Part shown: piece by piece, positions 19,424 through 27,319 of the stretch
Layout: each line of letters begins with the position of its first letter
Numbering within the stretch: position 1 is the first letter of the stretch
Source: a virus
DNA: 34,201 nt
IMG/VR virus record: IMGVR_UViG_3300044730_001395
Coordinates: 1 to 34,201 of that record
Reading direction: 5' to 3' (one strand)
Translations under genes and position numbers: made by a program
Notes under the pieces: model-generated
Database searches by the model: none
What the model saw: the letters and a program-made list of their open reading frames with translations, nothing else
Told to the model about the DNA's origin: nothing

Positions 19424-19445
19424 TTTCTCAAATAGTGAAATTCAC
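19424..19445 (+). promoter_or_regulatory. Shared late-gap motif with a palindrome
   Basis: TTTCTCAAATA (19424-19434) is one of four TTCTCARAT copies in late-region gaps. It is followed by GTGAAATTCAC (19435-19445), a perfect palindrome around one base. TAGTGAA here also occurs in the switch operator. It lies 14 bases before the gene at 19460 and may be a regulator site. Confidence 0.35.
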
Positions 19446-19459
19446 CTCATAGTGCTCGC

Positions 19460-19726
19460 ATGGAGCCAAAAATTACCCGCGAACAGATTAAGGTTTTAGT
19501 TGAAACCTTTTTATCTAGGCAGGGTTTTAGCGTGGCGAAGGTCGAAGAGGCTGGTAATTGCCAGATTTTTCGAGCTGCGGCGCGAAATGGCGCGGTAATT
19601 GGGTCGGTCACTATACCCCCTGGAATATTAGAGCTGCCAGTGAGCGAGGCGCAAAAGTATGTAGCAGGCATTGTGCTTGATATGTGCAGGGCGTGTGCCT
19701 CCGAGCCAGCAGGTAGGGGGGCCTAA
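19460..19726 (+). CDS. 88-residue late protein
   Basis: The product contains MEPKITREQIKVLVETFLSRQG, then FRAAARNGAVIGSVTIPPG and AQKYVAGIVLDMCRACASEP. It appears to be a compact alpha/beta protein. It follows a 44-base gap holding a possible regulatory element and overlaps the next gene by one base (TAATG). No family is recognised. Confidence 0.5.
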   Translation: MEPKITREQIKVLVETFLSRQGFSVAKVEEAGNCQIFRAAARNGAVIGSVTIPPGILELPVSEAQKYVAGIVLDMCRACASEPAGRGA

Positions 19727-20016
19727 TGACGCGGCGTCTCTATGTGTGGCGCGACGGTAAAATGGTCGAGGTAGGCGCAGAGTTTAGGCCAACCCCGAGG
19801 GTGCAGACTCAGATAATTACCGACTCAATGCCGAACCTCTGGCACCCAGGCGACGGCAAGCACTACGACTCTAAAAGTGCTTTTAGGCGGGCGACTAAAT
19901 CGCTAGGGCTTCAAGAGCTTGGAAACGATATGCCGAACCACAAAAGTCATACAGATGCGGGTGCTGTTAAAGCAGATTTATTACAAGCAGCGAAGAAACT
20001 TAAATATATTGAATAA
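19726..20016 (+). CDS. Conserved-type podovirus head-region protein
   Basis: The 96-residue product begins MTRRLYVWRDGKMVEVG and has IITDSMPNLWHPGDGKHYDSKSAFR broken into the D-x-M, HP-x-DG and SKS-x-(F/Y)R motifs, then LGLQELGND. I recognise this pattern from short genes next to scaffold and capsid genes of many phages; the role is not known. The DG-x-x-YDSKS part resembles the tail of FmdB-like or nucleic-acid-associated proteins but no cysteines are present. It overlaps both neighbours by one base. Confidence 0.6.
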   Translation: MTRRLYVWRDGKMVEVGAEFRPTPRVQTQIITDSMPNLWHPGDGKHYDSKSAFRRATKSLGLQELGNDMPNHKSHTDAGAVKADLLQAAKKLKYIE

Positions 20017-21140
20017 TGAGCGAAGAAGTAGAAACCGAACAAATTCAAACGCCAGCGGAGGAAAGCCGTGCGTCAGTTGCTGATGATATTCGTGCGGCTA
20101 TGGCGGAACTGGAGACTACGCAAGCAGATGCAGCGCCAGGAACAGCAGAAGCGCCTTCAAGCAATCCGCAGGGTCCAACGGCAATTAAAACTAGTGGCAA
20201 AGACGCCACGCCAGAAGCGGCCCCATTAGAAAAGAATTCGAACCCATCGGAAGGAAAAGCGCAACAAGTAAAGGCGGGGCCATCGGTGAAAGACCCGAAC
20301 CCCGAATCTATTACAGCGCCCATTTCCTGGTCGGCTGAGAAAAGACAAGCGTTTACATCTTTGCCTCGTGATGTGCAGCAGTACATCGTGGAGCGAGAAT
20401 CAGAAACGCAGCGTCTCATTTCGCAGAAATCCGGAGAATACGACAAGACGGTCCGCAGCAGTAAGGAAGTTTTGGACGTGCTCGAACCTTATAGACAGAA
20501 TTTCGCTCAAAGAGGAATTTCTGACAAACAGGCCATCGAGTACCTACTCCGTGCGAATGAGTTCCTAGAGAAAAATCCACAGGACGCTATTCGCCGACTT
20601 GCTGAAATGCACGGGCTCGACCTTGCCGAAGTCGCGCAACAAACCGAAACGATTGACCCCCAGATCCAAACATTGAAACGCGAGCTTGATGAGCTGAAGG
20701 GGCATTACAGCCAGCAGCAAACAAGAGCGCAGCAGCAATATCTACAACAGATAGATACTTTTATTTCGTCGTTTGAAAAGGCAACCGATGCCGAGGGTAA
20801 TAAACTTTATCCTCACGTTGGAGATCCGAGTTTTGAAGGTTTAATGGCTGGCGAGGTGACTCGCCTACGCAATATGAATCCTCAAATTCCGCTCGATACG
20901 CTTTTAAAGACGGCATATGAAAATACTATTTGGATACACCCAGAACTCCGCGAGGCTGAAATAAAAAAGCGCCACGGAATTGCTGAGGCTCGTAGAATAT
21001 CCGAGGAAAAGACCAAAACAGCCGAGGCGCGAAAGCGTGCTGTGTCTGTCACTGGTTCGCCTTCGGGTGCCGCTAAACCAATGACTACAGGATCTGTACG
21101 GGGGGACATCGAAGCCGCGTTTGAAGCGCTTGGTCGTTAA
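20016..21140 (+). CDS. Scaffolding protein
   Basis: The 374-residue product has a disordered acidic first 100 residues rich in Ala, Pro and Glu, then ISWSAEKRQAFTSLPRDVQQYIVERE, a helical middle with SDKQAIEYLLRANEFLEKNPQDAIRRLAE, a coiled coil and a basic end KKRHGIAEARRISEE, with VSVTGSPSGA and DIEAAFEALGR at the C-terminus. This layout and the place directly before the major capsid gene are typical of podovirus scaffolds, which guide procapsid assembly and then leave. It starts one base into the previous stop (TAATG). Confidence 0.8.
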   Translation: MSEEVETEQIQTPAEESRASVADDIRAAMAELETTQADAAPGTAEAPSSNPQGPTAIKTSGKDATPEAAPLEKNSNPSEGKAQQVKAGPSVKDPNPESITAPISWSAEKRQAFTSLPRDVQQYIVERESETQRLISQKSGEYDKTVRSSKEVLDVLEPYRQNFAQRGISDKQAIEYLLRANEFLEKNPQDAIRRLAEMHGLDLAEVAQQTETIDPQIQTLKRELDELKGHYSQQQTRAQQQYLQQIDTFISSFEKATDAEGNKLYPHVGDPSFEGLMAGEVTRLRNMNPQIPLDTLLKTAYENTIWIHPELREAEIKKRHGIAEARRISEEKTKTAEARKRAVSVTGSPSGAAKPMTTGSVRGDIEAAFEALGR

Positions 21141-21165
21141 TTTTTAACCAAGGGCAGAAAATACA

Positions 21166-22140
21166 ATGGCAACCCCGAATAGTACAATTTCGGAAATTGC
21201 AACCCTCACCATGCGTAACCGCACTGGTAAATTAGCTGACGATGTAAGCAAAAACAATGCATTACTCCGTCGCCTAATGGAAAAGGGTCGCATTAAACCT
21301 GTAAGTGGCGGACGTTCAATTTCTCAGGAAATTGAGTTCTCCGAAAATGGAACCTTTAAACGATACTCTGGCTATGAGACTTTGAATATATCGCCTAGCG
21401 AAGTGTTCACAAGCGCGGACTTTAACTATGCACAAGCAGCAGTTGCGGTCACGATCTCAGGCTTGGAGCAGCTTCAAAATAGCGGTAAAGAGGCGGTCAT
21501 TGACCTGCTTGAGTCCCGCATAACGAACGCTGAAAAAACGCTTAGAAATAACATAGCAACCGATTGCTACTCTGACGGCACTGCCGACGGTGGTAAGCAA
21601 ATCGGAGGCTTGCAGTTGATTGTAGCTGATACACCTACCAACACGGTCGGTGGAATCAACGCGAATACCTTCACGTTCTGGAGAAACATCAGTTTCGACG
21701 CAACAACAGACGGTCCCGCAGCAGCAACTTCAACCAACATTCAAAGCTACATGAACCGAGTGTACGTGCAGCTTGTCCGTGGAACGGATGCCCCTGACCT
21801 AATAACCGCAGACAATAACTATTACAGGCTTTACTGGGAATCATTGCAGGCTATCCAGCGCATTAATTCGCCGCAGCTTGGGCAGGCAGGCTTCAATAGC
21901 CTGAAGTTCATGAATGCCGACGTAGTTCTTGATGGTGGTCAAGGCGGAGGCGCTAAAACCAACAGCATGTACTTCTTGAACACCGACTATATTTTCTTCC
22001 GCCCACATCGGGAGAGGAATTTCGTTGTTCTCGACGGCGAGCGCTTCGGTGTGAACCAAGACGCTATGGTCAAGTTGATAGCTTGGGCTGGCAACATGAC
22101 TTGTTCGAATCGTAGCCTTCAGGGCGTTCTTAAAGACTAA
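21166..22140 (+). CDS. Major capsid protein
   Basis: The 324-residue product has LTMRNRTGKLADDVSKNNALLRRL at the N-terminus, SGGRSISQEIEFSENGTFKRYSGYE, VAVTISGLEQLQNSGKEAVIDLLE, and KQIGGLQLIVADTP blocks, and ends MVKLIAWAGNMTCSNRSLQGVL. These blocks are typical of a large family of phage coat proteins with the HK97 fold. It follows the scaffold gene after 25 bases, with AAGGG upstream of ATG 21166. It forms the capsid shell. Confidence 0.88.
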   Translation: MATPNSTISEIATLTMRNRTGKLADDVSKNNALLRRLMEKGRIKPVSGGRSISQEIEFSENGTFKRYSGYETLNISPSEVFTSADFNYAQAAVAVTISGLEQLQNSGKEAVIDLLESRITNAEKTLRNNIATDCYSDGTADGGKQIGGLQLIVADTPTNTVGGINANTFTFWRNISFDATTDGPAAATSTNIQSYMNRVYVQLVRGTDAPDLITADNNYYRLYWESLQAIQRINSPQLGQAGFNSLKFMNADVVLDGGQGGGAKTNSMYFLNTDYIFFRPHRERNFVVLDGERFGVNQDAMVKLIAWAGNMTCSNRSLQGVLKD

Positions 22141-22157
22141 TTAGAGGAGAATAAAAA

Positions 22158-22649
22158 ATGGCTTTTAGAATTCAGACCCCTCTAATCGGTTTGCAGGCAA
22201 TCGGCGAGGTTTCGACTACAGTGCAGGTTCCACTTGGAACCATCGTTGTGGCCGAGGATCCGGTTTACGGCAGCGGTGAATTTATTTACCTGACTGGCCT
22301 AGCCGCGACTGCAATCGGTACGTGGGTCACATACAACTCCGATGACAACTCAACTACTTTGCTTGCTGCAAACGCTATCGGCCCAGTGGCTGTAGCTATG
22401 TCGGCAACGGTAGCGAGCACCTACGGGTGGTACCAGATCTCAGGTAAGGCCATCGGCCTTTGCCTGGCTCTGTTCGCAGACAACGCGAACGTGTATGCGA
22501 CCGGCACCGCTGGCAGCGTAGACGACGCAGTAGTCGCAGGCGACCGAGTGAAGAATGCCAAGGGCGCAAGCGCCATCGGTACACCTTCCGGTTCGTTTGC
22601 AGAGTTCGAGATCGCTCGTCCGTTTATGGATGACGCTCTTGCAGCTTAA
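22158..22649 (+). CDS. Head decoration-like protein
   Basis: The 163-residue product is beta-rich, with VPLGTIVVAEDPVYGSGEFIYL, then YGWYQISGKAIGLCLALFADNANVYAT and DDAVVAGDRVKNAKG. This pattern is typical of small capsid-associated proteins encoded after the major capsid gene. AGGAG lies nine bases before ATG 22158. A terminator follows directly, so capsid and this protein can be made in excess of the downstream tail genes. Confidence 0.65.
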   Translation: MAFRIQTPLIGLQAIGEVSTTVQVPLGTIVVAEDPVYGSGEFIYLTGLAATAIGTWVTYNSDDNSTTLLAANAIGPVAVAMSATVASTYGWYQISGKAIGLCLALFADNANVYATGTAGSVDDAVVAGDRVKNAKGASAIGTPSGSFAEFEIARPFMDDALAA

Positions 22650-22658
22650 TGACAACAC

Positions 22659-22686
22659 GGGGCGGGCGCGGATGCCCGCCCCTTTT
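22659..22686 (+). terminator. Strong intrinsic terminator after the capsid genes
   Basis: GGGGCGGGC (22659-22667) and GCCCGCCCC (22674-22682) form a perfect nine-base GC stem with a six-base loop followed by TTTT. It is on the plus strand between the decoration-like gene and the next virion gene and should lower downstream transcription. Confidence 0.88.
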
Positions 22687-22707
22687 AACTAATAAGAAAG
22701 AGGAAAC

Positions 22708-23388
22708 ATGGACAGTTTCAATTTTGATTCGTTCACGGTCGGCGGTAATGGCGTGGCCAGTTTTGGCAGCGACAACGCACTGCACTTCGTTTGGAAAATG
22801 GACGTGATGGAACTAACAGCAGAGACGGAAATAAAAGGGCGTAAGATTTATGCCGACGTCGAAATGTGCGAAATCCACTACCCGGGGCTAAAGAACGTAC
22901 TATTTAAAAAGTTCTATCCAGCAAAAAAAACTTACAAAGCAGAGCTAGAAACATTCCTTAGAATGCACCCGAAAGCAAGGCAGCTATATAAGGAATGGAA
23001 AGAGGGCTGTGCCACTCCAACGGTGGGCACTCCAGTTACAGAATGGGCAGCTTTAAGCGAATCTGAGCGGGCAGAGCTTCGGGCTATGAACCTCTTTACT
23101 ATAGAGCAGATAGCAGAAGCCTCCGACATAACTTGCCAGGCTATGGGAGCTAAGGGGCGCGAGTGGAGAACAAAAGCACAAGCTTTCATTGCGACATCGA
23201 CAGAGACAGCAGCGGCGCAAAGGTTCGCGGCTGAAAATGAGCGGCTACGCGCTGACCTCGATTCACTGCGCGAGCAAGTAAATACCTTACGTGTTGCCGA
23301 GCTAGACGCACCTAAAAAGCGCGGTCGTCCACGAAAAGATTCAGTTGAGAATGTAGAAACCACAACATTTACGGAGTCCGACGAATGA
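22708..23388 (+). CDS. Late protein with C-terminal AT-hook-like motif
   Basis: The 226-residue product begins MDSFNFDSFTVGGNG and has PVTEWAALSESERAELRAMNLFTIEQIAEASD split by a turn, a pattern familiar from podovirus virion genes next to the capsid gene. A coiled coil (AAENERLRADLDSLREQVNTL) follows, and then KKRGRPRK at residues 203-210, which fits an AT-hook for the DNA minor groove. A DNA-contacting packaging or head-completion role is plausible. GAGGAAA lies just before ATG 22708, after the terminator. Its end overlaps the next gene as ATGA. Confidence 0.6.
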   Translation: MDSFNFDSFTVGGNGVASFGSDNALHFVWKMDVMELTAETEIKGRKIYADVEMCEIHYPGLKNVLFKKFYPAKKTYKAELETFLRMHPKARQLYKEWKEGCATPTVGTPVTEWAALSESERAELRAMNLFTIEQIAEASDITCQAMGAKGREWRTKAQAFIATSTETAAAQRFAAENERLRADLDSLREQVNTLRVAELDAPKKRGRPRKDSVENVETTTFTESDE

Positions 23389-24071
23389 AATTTATAGTTT
23401 ATTTATTCGCTTATTTCTTTGTTTGTGTGGGCTCAGCGGTAGCTATCTCCCCGCCATACCTACGCAACGACGCTTTGGCTACGATAAACTCTGAGAATTT
23501 AGTACCAGGCAGCGCATCGGTAGCCTCTAACGGGACTCTAGCGTGTAACCTGGTCGCGACAGATTTAGGAGTTACTGGAGCTGTGCGGTTAGAGGACGCG
23601 GCAGCAGCGTCAGGCCATGGGGGCATGGCTACATTGGGCGTGCGAGTGGACGCGCCAGCGGTGCAGACGTCGTTAACGGGAGATTACGGTTTTTTAACGA
23701 TCGATAGCTTAGGGCGCAGCATGTCGGCTTTCGCGCCCAACGCCGTGCTGACGAGGGCTTGTTCCTCTGCGGCCACAGGAACAGCAGACACCACAATATT
23801 GAATAACGCGGGCGGCGCGATTCGTTACTACATCACGTCGATTGGATGTTCAAACACTTCAGCCGTTCCGAGCGAAATAACATTCGAGGAAGGTGGATCT
23901 TCAGTCATGTGGAAGGCCGCAATTCCAGCCCTAGCCGTGGGTGGTAATCTGCAAATCGATTTTGGTAACGCTCCGTTAAGAACCGGCGCGAATACAACAT
24001 TTACATTTTTTATGACTACCACAGCAACGTCCACAACTTGTTGCGCTAGTGGTTATCAGATTACCGACTAA
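23385..24071 (+). CDS. Beta-rich protein with N-terminal signal
   Basis: The 228-residue product starts MKFIVYLFAYFFVCVGSAVA, a clear signal peptide or anchor, which is unusual for a virion gene. The rest is Thr-, Ala- and Gly-rich with GGAIRYYITSIGCSNTSAVPSEITF, GSSVMWKAAIP, and LRTGANTTFTFF followed by TSTTCCASGY. The latter blocks resemble a beta-sandwich seen in phage structural proteins. It may be a virion protein exposed to the envelope or an adhesin-like exported protein. Function unknown. Confidence 0.5.
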   Translation: MKFIVYLFAYFFVCVGSAVAISPPYLRNDALATINSENLVPGSASVASNGTLACNLVATDLGVTGAVRLEDAAAASGHGGMATLGVRVDAPAVQTSLTGDYGFLTIDSLGRSMSAFAPNAVLTRACSSAATGTADTTILNNAGGAIRYYITSIGCSNTSAVPSEITFEEGGSSVMWKAAIPALAVGGNLQIDFGNAPLRTGANTTFTFFMTTTATSTTCCASGYQITD

Positions 24072-24082
24072 TAAGGGGCTGT

Positions 24083-24952
24083 ATGTCGCTATTGTCGATG
24101 ATTCAAAATGCGGCATCAGAGCAGGGGCTACCGCGTCCATCTTCGGTCATTGGTTCTACCGAGGTGACGACGCGGCAGCTACTGGCTATTGCTCACAGAG
24201 CGGTAAGAGAGGCCCGCACGCGGGCATGGTGGCCTAAGCTTACAAAAGAGCACACCATTACAGTGGTGGACGGCCAAGCAGCCTATGCAATGCCTGCCGA
24301 TTACGACAGGCAGATTCATAGGACGGCATGGAATCGCGATAGAAAGTGGGAAATCATCGGGCCACTTACTCCGCAAGAATGGCAATATAGAAAGTCTGGG
24401 ATAGTGCAGACATCCCCGCGCCAGCGCTTCAGAATGATAGGCTGGGCAGATAATCAGTTTACCGTGCAGCCAACGCCCTCAACGGGTGACGCTGGGCAAA
24501 TAATCGCTTTTGAATATCAGTCTGTCAGTGGTATGCGCCCAGTGACTTGGACTGAGGGCGCAACATTCTTGGCGGGCGCTTATTGCTCTTATAACGGAAA
24601 TATATACAGCACAATCTTAGGCGGAGTCACTGGCTCAACAGCTCCAACGCATACGACAGGCAGCGCATCAGACGGCGGCATTACTTGGGATTATTTCAGC
24701 GGTGCCTATTCAGAATTTTTAGCTGATACCGATGTATGCCTTCTCGACGAGGATATGATCGGCCTCTCTATTCAGTGGCGCTTCATGCAGCAAAAGGGCC
24801 TGAGCTACGAGAAAATCGAGGCAGAATATGAAAAGGCTTTAATGCGCGAAATCGTCGCCGAAATTGGCGCGGTAACTCTCTCGTTAGTTCGCTCACCGAC
24901 CACGATGCTAATTAATTCAATGAATATTCCTGACACGGGGTACGGCTCATGA
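24083..24952 (+). CDS. Head-tail adaptor-like protein with inserted sugar-binding-like module
   Basis: The 289-residue product has an N-terminal helix STEVTTRQLLAIAHRAVREARTRAWW and YAMPADYDRQIHRTAWNRDRKW, as in P22 gp4-type adaptor proteins that join portal and tail hub. Residues about 155-208 form an inserted module with AYCSYNGNIYSTIL, GVTGSTAPTHTTG and DGGITWDYF, a repeat-like unit otherwise common in phage tail fibres. The C-terminal helices (EDMIGLSIQWRFMQQKGLSYE) return to the adaptor pattern. The start is ATG 24083 with AAGGGG upstream. The end overlaps the next gene as ATGA. Confidence 0.65.
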   Translation: MSLLSMIQNAASEQGLPRPSSVIGSTEVTTRQLLAIAHRAVREARTRAWWPKLTKEHTITVVDGQAAYAMPADYDRQIHRTAWNRDRKWEIIGPLTPQEWQYRKSGIVQTSPRQRFRMIGWADNQFTVQPTPSTGDAGQIIAFEYQSVSGMRPVTWTEGATFLAGAYCSYNGNIYSTILGGVTGSTAPTHTTGSASDGGITWDYFSGAYSEFLADTDVCLLDEDMIGLSIQWRFMQQKGLSYEKIEAEYEKALMREIVAEIGAVTLSLVRSPTTMLINSMNIPDTGYGS

Positions 24953-25797
24953 GTTGGAAAATCAACGTAATGACGGGGCAAACTTACTGGGAACCTGACT
25001 TTGCCCCTACACCACAATCAGGGCCACCACAGGAGCAAGGCGGCGGGCTCGCTAGTAAGCTAGGCGGCCTCGCAGGAACAGCGGGCGGTGGTTATGTGGC
25101 TACTAATTTATTTGGGCCCACAGCGGCAGCAGCAGCCCCAACAGGAACGGCTTTAGCAGGTGGCTCGACTTTACTGGGCTCAACCTCTGCCCCGTCGGCG
25201 CTTCTCCCCTCTTTAACTTCCGCAGCCGCTCCAAGCGCAGCCGCAGGAATTGCGCCCACAGCAGCGGCACCGGCAGCGGGCGCCGGTATAGGGCTAGGCG
25301 CTTTAGCAAGCGGAGCGGCAGCAGTGGCAGCCCCGTTAATATTCGGCTCAATGGTCGATAAATATTTCTTTGGGCAAAAGCCTAAACGCCAGTTTGATGT
25401 AAATGAAGTTATTCAAGACATGCCTGGGCAGTTTAATAAACTAGGCACCCAAGTAAAAAACTACGAAAATCTAAGCACCGAAGGGCGCACAAAATTAATT
25501 AATGCGCTTCACGATTCAAAGCTTTTAGCGCTTCCAGGACACGCTGAAATTGTCGACGGGCAAGCAGTCACAAAAGAGAGAAGCCCAGAATACATAAATT
25601 GGAGTCGCTGGCTAAGGGACCCTCGCGGAGGCTCAGAAGCTGCCAACGACCGTACATCTAGGTGGTATAGCCCAGTTGGGAAGCAGCCAACAGCGGACGA
25701 AATTAATAGCGCCCATTGGTTGAAAGATTCTAAGCGGCAAGAACTGCTAAACGCCCTAGCAGCGGTAAAAACTGCGGAGGACGAGGCTAATGCCTAG
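24949..25797 (+). CDS. Ala/Gly-rich putative internal virion protein
   Basis: The 282-residue product starts MSWKINVMTGQTYWEPDF and has a low-complexity Ala-Gly-Pro stretch (about residues 40-130) that includes hydrophobic runs such as LGALASGAAAVAAPLIFGSM, able to cross or insert into a membrane. The C-terminal half is soluble-looking with PGQFNKLGTQVKNYENL and SPEYINWSRWLRD. It lies between the adaptor gene and the propeller gene and starts within the upstream stop. A DNA-ejection role is possible. Confidence 0.5.
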   Translation: MSWKINVMTGQTYWEPDFAPTPQSGPPQEQGGGLASKLGGLAGTAGGGYVATNLFGPTAAAAAPTGTALAGGSTLLGSTSAPSALLPSLTSAAAPSAAAGIAPTAAAPAAGAGIGLGALASGAAAVAAPLIFGSMVDKYFFGQKPKRQFDVNEVIQDMPGQFNKLGTQVKNYENLSTEGRTKLINALHDSKLLALPGHAEIVDGQAVTKERSPEYINWSRWLRDPRGGSEAANDRTSRWYSPVGKQPTADEINSAHWLKDSKRQELLNALAAVKTAEDEANA

Positions 25798-27319
25798 GAC
25801 TCAGGTCGCTCAATCGCAGGCAATCCCCGCACCTATAGGCGGGTGGAACACTCGCGACCCGCTCGACCTAATGGCCGATACAGACGCGCTACGAATGGTG
25901 AACTATTTTCCAAGCACGTCCAGTGTGGATTTACGAAAAGGCTTTCGCAGTCACTCAACTGGCATGGGCTCGGCAGCCGTTGAAACTGTAGCGGAACATG
26001 TGGGCGCTACAGGCACCCGCACACTTATCGCTTGCGCTAACGCCAATATTTACGACGCCTCAACCTACAGCGGCACGGCTACCTCTCTTGCGAGTGGGCT
26101 ATCAAATAATAAATGGCAAACCGTAAATTTTAGGGATGCTGGCGGAAACTCTTATTTGATGATGGCCAACGGTGGCGACGTGGTGAAGGCGTTTAATGGC
26201 ACTGTTATCAGTAACCCCGCATTTACCGGCGTTACACTTTCAAATCTTATTGATGTCACCACTTTTAAGGGGCGTCTTTATTTCGTAGAAAAGAATTCGA
26301 CTTCCATTTGGTACGGCGATATCGACGCATCAAGCGGCGCATTAACGGAACTAGATGTGGGGTCTCTCTTCAAAAGAGGCGGATATCTATTAACTGCGGC
26401 ATCTTGGACAAGAGACACGGGCGGCGGTTCTCAGGACTTGCTGGCGCTTGTATCCTCACAGGGCGACGTGCTCATTTATGGCGGGACGGACCCAGGCGCA
26501 ACAGATTGGGAGCTGGTCGGACGCTTATACTTGCCAGCCCCAATTGGGCGGCGCTGTATGGGTAACATTGGCTCGGAGCTTGTAATAGTCACGAATCAGG
26601 GCCTGATTCCCTTCTCGAGCATCATCAACGTGACGCCCGAGAAAGAAAGCAATTTCGTTAAGCTCACCGATAAAATCAGCAGCGCCTTTGCTACTGCGTC
26701 CGAATCTTACGGCTCGAATTTCGGCTGGCAATTTCTCCCCTACTTTCGCGGGAAAATGGGCATTGTAAATATTCCGATTATTGCGGGCGGGCAAGCAGAG
26801 CAGGCTGTAGTAAATACCCTCACCGGCGCATGGTCTAAATTCACCGGAATAAATGCATCTAGCTGGTGCTTATTTAACGATAAGCCTTACTTCGGCGGCA
26901 CTGACGGCAAGGTGTACGAATTCGATTACGGCTACAACGACGGCGGTAACGAAATACCAGTTCAGTTAAAAACTGCATTCAATTACTTAGGCGACCGGCA
27001 GAGCCTCAAAAAAATCACACTAGCCCGCGTCATGGCTGCGGCCCAGGGCGACATTAGTTTTACCTTCAACATCGACACAGATTTTCAAGATAGGCCACTC
27101 AGCGACACGATTTCACTAACTGGCAGCTCTGGTAGCGACTGGGACACCTCAGACTGGGACACCTCGAGCTGGGACTCGGGAACTGTTTACAGCCAAGACA
27201 CCTATTCTGTGGACGGGCTCGGTAGATGCGTAGCGGTGCGGGTGCAAGGAAATTACCGCGATTTATCTCATTCGATTTCAGCGTTTCATTTAGTTTATGA
27301 GCAAGGGGGTTTCTACTAA
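25790..27319 (+). CDS. Tail hub / DNA-stabilisation protein, P22 gp10-like beta propeller
   Basis: The 509-residue product starts AIPAPIGGWNTRDPLDLMADTDALRMVNYFPST after a short tail, with the usual opening of podovirus propeller tail proteins. Repeated strands such as FKGRLYFVEKNSTSIWYGDI, WCLFNDKPYFGGTDGKVYEF and RQSLKKITLARV fit a beta propeller, as in P22 gp10, which closes the portal after packaging. Near the C-terminus a tandem repeat gives SDWDTSDWDTSSWDSG (27137-27180). ATG 25790 overlaps the preceding gene by eight bases. Confidence 0.75.
   Translation: MPRTQVAQSQAIPAPIGGWNTRDPLDLMADTDALRMVNYFPSTSSVDLRKGFRSHSTGMGSAAVETVAEHVGATGTRTLIACANANIYDASTYSGTATSLASGLSNNKWQTVNFRDAGGNSYLMMANGGDVVKAFNGTVISNPAFTGVTLSNLIDVTTFKGRLYFVEKNSTSIWYGDIDASSGALTELDVGSLFKRGGYLLTAASWTRDTGGGSQDLLALVSSQGDVLIYGGTDPGATDWELVGRLYLPAPIGRRCMGNIGSELVIVTNQGLIPFSSIINVTPEKESNFVKLTDKISSAFATASESYGSNFGWQFLPYFRGKMGIVNIPIIAGGQAEQAVVNTLTGAWSKFTGINASSWCLFNDKPYFGGTDGKVYEFDYGYNDGGNEIPVQLKTAFNYLGDRQSLKKITLARVMAAAQGDISFTFNIDTDFQDRPLSDTISLTGSSGSDWDTSDWDTSSWDSGTVYSQDTYSVDGLGRCVAVRVQGNYRDLSHSISAFHLVYEQGGFY
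27137..27180 (+). repeat. Short tandem repeat encoding DWDTS units
   Basis: A 15-base unit GACTGGGACACCTC plus one base occurs twice in a row at 27137-27166 and then partly a third time (to about 27180). It is in frame and encodes Asp-Trp-Asp-Thr-Ser repeats. Such a repeat may vary in copy number by slipped replication. It lies in the C-terminal part of the propeller protein. Confidence 0.75.
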
